Part shown: in pieces, positions 61,625-64,000 of the stretch
How positions within the stretch are numbered: position 1 is the stretch's first letter
Layout: every line of letters begins with the position of its first letter
NCBI RefSeq assembly: GCF_900129545.1
Contig: NZ_FQWB01000002.1
Location: 372,001-436,000, forward strand
DNA length: 64,000 nt
Direction of reading: 5' to 3'
Origin: Flavobacterium fluvii
Lineage (GTDB): Bacteria > Bacteroidota > Bacteroidia > Flavobacteriales > Flavobacteriaceae
Made by a program: the position numbers and the translations under genes
Notes under the pieces: generated by a model
Seen by the model: only the letters and a program-made list of their open reading frames with translations
What the model was told of the DNA's origin: nothing
The model's database searches: none

Positions 61625-63208
61625 ATGAATAAAATGTTTTTTAGAATACTGGTACTGCTGATGAGTTTATCCTTGATTGGGATAATCCTGGTTCAAGTTT
61701 ATTGGTTCAATACCTCATTTCAAAATAATGACGAGCAATTCAAATATCACGTCAAACAAGTTATAGGAAATGTGGCAGACAAGCTTCAACAACAAGAAGC
61801 ATTCACGTTTATTGACAAATACAACAAGTATAAAGACAGTACGGGCAAAGTGCCCCAAAAAAATGAGTTACTAGAGTTTTATTATGTTCAGAAAAATCAT
61901 GAAACAAATACGACAACGGTATATTCCAGTATCATAAATTCTGAAGACTATAGCATGTCTTCCACGTTCTTTGGCAAAAAATTGGATAGTGTAAAATTTA
62001 AAAGCTTTAATTCAAAACGAGTTACCTCAGTTTATAACGATAATAAAATAGATAATTCGAGTGTTCAACAAGACATGGTTCCTGACGTGAAAATTGAAAA
62101 ATCAGGAAACTTGGATGTTTTAGACAACGCCCAGTTTGAAATTTTCTTTAAAGATATTGCTTCGACAATGCCACTTCAAGAAAGAGTCACCAAGGAGGCT
62201 TTGCAAAAGTTATTGAAAACGGAATTGGAGGAATATGGCGTGAATACCAAATTTGAGTTTGGCATTTACAGCAATTCGTTGGCGACGAAGGTAAAATCGG
62301 ATGGGTTTAGTTATGATAAAAACAGCACCTATTCCATTCCGATATTTTCTGATAATGAGGGAAATAACAAGTATCAATTATTGGTTTCATTTCCTCACAA
62401 GAAGAAGTTCCTGCTTACGGATTTAATGGGAATAACATTATTGTCGATCATTTTTACGCTGATAATAATTATTGCCTATACAAGTGCATTGAATCAATTG
62501 ATTCGTCAACGTCATATTTCTGAAATAAAATCAGATTTCATCAACAATATGACCCATGAGTTCAAGACGCCAATTGCAACGATAAATTTGGCTTTGGATG
62601 CCATAAAAAATCCAAAAATTATTGAAGACAAAGAAAAGGTATTAAAATACCTGCAGATGATCAAGGATGAAAATAAGCGAATGCATGCCCAGGTAGAGAA
62701 TGTATTGCGAATTTCCAAGCTGGAAAAAAAAGAATTAAACATAAGCAAGGAACCGACCAATATTCAAGAGGTTATTGACGATGCGGTTGAACATGTAGGT
62801 TTGATATTGGAAGATAGACAAGGAACTATAACCAAACATTTTAATGCCGTTAGAACCAGTGTTTTATTAAATGAAGTTCATTTTATAAACGTAATTGTGA
62901 ATATATTGGAGAATGCCATCAAGTATTCGCCCAATGTTCCGAAAATTGATGTTTTTACGGAAAACGTAAAAGATTTCTTGATTATCAAGGTTAAGGATAA
63001 TGGAGTAGGAATGAGTAAAATAGCCCAGAAAAGAGTTTTCGAAAAGTTTTATAGAGAACACACTGGAGATTTACATGATGTAAAAGGTCATGGTTTGGGC
63101 TTGGCTTATGTAAAAAGAATAATAGACGACCACAACGGTCAAATTTATGTAGAAAGTGAGAAAGGGAAGGGAAGTACCTTTATAATAAAAATACCATTAA
63201 TAAATTAA
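61625..63208 (+). CDS. Two-component sensor histidine kinase
   Basis: A 527-residue kinase. Transmembrane helices at about 7-27 and 264-287 enclose a ~235-residue periplasmic sensor of no known fold. The HisKA domain has His311 in INNMTHEFKTPIATI. The HATPase boxes are NVIVNILENAIKYS, VKDNGVGMSK and GHGLGLAYVKRI. No HAMP domain lies between. It pairs with the regulator 3 bp downstream. The layout resembles Bacteroides RprX/RprY, but the signal is unknown. Confidence 0.93.
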   Translation: MNKMFFRILVLLMSLSLIGIILVQVYWFNTSFQNNDEQFKYHVKQVIGNVADKLQQQEAFTFIDKYNKYKDSTGKVPQKNELLEFYYVQKNHETNTTTVYSSIINSEDYSMSSTFFGKKLDSVKFKSFNSKRVTSVYNDNKIDNSSVQQDMVPDVKIEKSGNLDVLDNAQFEIFFKDIASTMPLQERVTKEALQKLLKTELEEYGVNTKFEFGIYSNSLATKVKSDGFSYDKNSTYSIPIFSDNEGNNKYQLLVSFPHKKKFLLTDLMGITLLSIIFTLIIIIAYTSALNQLIRQRHISEIKSDFINNMTHEFKTPIATINLALDAIKNPKIIEDKEKVLKYLQMIKDENKRMHAQVENVLRISKLEKKELNISKEPTNIQEVIDDAVEHVGLILEDRQGTITKHFNAVRTSVLLNEVHFINVIVNILENAIKYSPNVPKIDVFTENVKDFLIIKVKDNGVGMSKIAQKRVFEKFYREHTGDLHDVKGHGLGLAYVKRIIDDHNGQIYVESEKGKGSTFIIKIPLIN

Positions 63209-63211
63209 GAT

Positions 63212-63916
63212 ATGGAAAATGTAAATAAAAGAATACTTTTAGTTGAAGATGATTTGAATTTTGGAGCCGTTCTAAAAGATTATTTAATGCTGAATGATTT
63301 TGATGTCACTTTGGCAAAAAATGGAATGGAAGGCTTTGAGAAATTCAAAAAAGACACTTACGATTTGTGTATTTTGGACGTAATGATGCCATATAAAGAT
63401 GGATATACTTTGGCCAAAGAAATCAGGGAAAAAAATCAAGAAGTGCCAATTATCTTTTTGACCGCAAAATCCATGAAGGAAGATGTATTGAAAGGATACA
63501 AGGCCGGTGCCGATGATTATTTGAACAAACCTTTTGATTCAGAAGTTTTGTTGATGAAAATCAGGGCCATAATTCAAAGAAAATCGTCTGCAACGCAAGC
63601 TGAACCAGTTCAGTTTGAATTTCACGTGGGTAAATTTCATTTGAATTCCAAACTTCGATTTTTGACTTTTGAAAACGGAGAACCGGTGAAATTATCTCCA
63701 AAGGAAAATGAATTAATAAAAATGTTGATTCTTCATGAGAACGATTTGATGCCAAGAGAGTTGGCTTTGACCAAAATCTGGAGAGATGACAACTATTTCA
63801 CTTCCAGAAGTATGGATGTTTATATCGCTAAATTAAGAAAGTATCTTAAATTAGATCCAAATGTGGAAATCCTGAACATCCACGGAGAAGGATTTAGATT
63901 GGTGGTTAAAAAATAA
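63212..63916 (+). CDS. OmpR-family response regulator
   Basis: A 234-residue protein. The receiver has LVEDDLNFG, phospho-acceptor Asp56 in LCILDVMMPYKDG, a Thr in FLTAKS and Lys in YLNKPFD. The winged-helix domain starts about residue 135 (FHLNSKLRFLTFENGEPVKL, SPKENELIKML, SRSMDVYIAKLRKYL). It is the partner of the kinase just upstream and resembles RprY. It ends with a terminator at 63933-63967. Confidence 0.95.
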   Translation: MENVNKRILLVEDDLNFGAVLKDYLMLNDFDVTLAKNGMEGFEKFKKDTYDLCILDVMMPYKDGYTLAKEIREKNQEVPIIFLTAKSMKEDVLKGYKAGADDYLNKPFDSEVLLMKIRAIIQRKSSATQAEPVQFEFHVGKFHLNSKLRFLTFENGEPVKLSPKENELIKMLILHENDLMPRELALTKIWRDDNYFTSRSMDVYIAKLRKYLKLDPNVEILNIHGEGFRLVVKK

Positions 63917-63932
63917 ATATTGTTGGAATATT

Positions 63933-63967
63933 AAAAAGTCGTCTTGAATTTTCAAGACGACTTTTTT
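63933..63967 (+). terminator. Terminator after the response-regulator gene
   Basis: AAAAAGTCGTCTTG-aatttt-CAAGACGACTTTTTT is a strong intrinsic terminator 17 bp after the stop. Confidence 0.9.
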
Positions 63968-64000
63968 GTTTTTACTGAAGACTGGGACTGAATGCTGAAA

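Overview
The window reads as chromosome of a Flavobacterium-like member of the Bacteroidota. It is AT-rich, genes lack Shine-Dalgarno sequences, promoters fit the Bacteroidota TTTG / TAnnTTTG pattern, and several families typical of Flavobacteriia occur (DUF6146, DUF6787, DUF6495, DUF6913, DUF4835). No tRNA, rRNA, transposase, integrase or CRISPR array was recognised. All family names come from reading the protein sequences; no database was searched.

Layout. 1-1854: the cut-off start of an enolase-superfamily gene and a divergent AraC-type regulator. 1875-4425: accessory island 1, a tightly coupled minus-strand operon of a GHKL ATPase with a STAS-like region, a DUF4325 STAS-like protein and a single-pass membrane protein. 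4495-13842: housekeeping and small conserved genes (DUF2400, LolD-type ATPase, serA, serC, LuxC-like reductase, ferredoxin, ychF). 13945-18539: parE-parC. 18540-20530: a repeat-rich region after parC holding accessory island 2 (an unknown protein plus a SWIM zinc-motif protein), bracketed by a second copy of the parC 3' end and terminator. 20585-39189: fbp and a large pectin/rhamnogalacturonan-use locus. 39471-63916: a repeat-bearing lipoprotein, then core genes (nadC, priA, rpsF-rpsR-rplI, ligA, dapA, bamD, rpoZ, coaBC, recN, fabV, coaE) and a histidine kinase/response regulator pair.

Pectin locus. Secreted or lipid-anchored enzymes (two GH28, PL10 pectate lyase, CE8 pectinesterase, GH43, GH105, a CE12-type acetylesterase, an alpha/beta esterase) would break pectin down. 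KduI, KduD, UxaC, UxaB and UxaA would carry unsaturated and saturated uronates to 2-keto-3-deoxygluconate. A LacI-type regulator sits between the two halves. Three copies of a TGTAATCGATTACA-like palindrome lie upstream of the GH28 gene, kduI and lacI, in the first two cases directly abutting a TAnnTTTG -7 element. KDG kinase, KDPG aldolase and a SusC/SusD pair are not in the window. The pectinesterase has no start codon of its own and sits in the -1 frame after an A9 tract at the end of the pectate lyase gene.

Most notable result. The two accessory islands carry unrelated cargo but share a gapless 100-bp leader (4326-4425 minus; 19091-19190 plus) with fixed spacing between a promoter -7 element, an ATCTACCC/GGTG block and an ACRAGTTRGTRG block just before the first gene. 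They also share a tail, YAACAGCCnnTACA, then a palindromic variable centre, then GGCTTAATGGAAAA. The head and tail motifs covary (GTTAG with CTAAC, GTTGG with CCAAC). This looks like a family of mobile gene cassettes, possibly integron-like, and is the best candidate for an undescribed system here.
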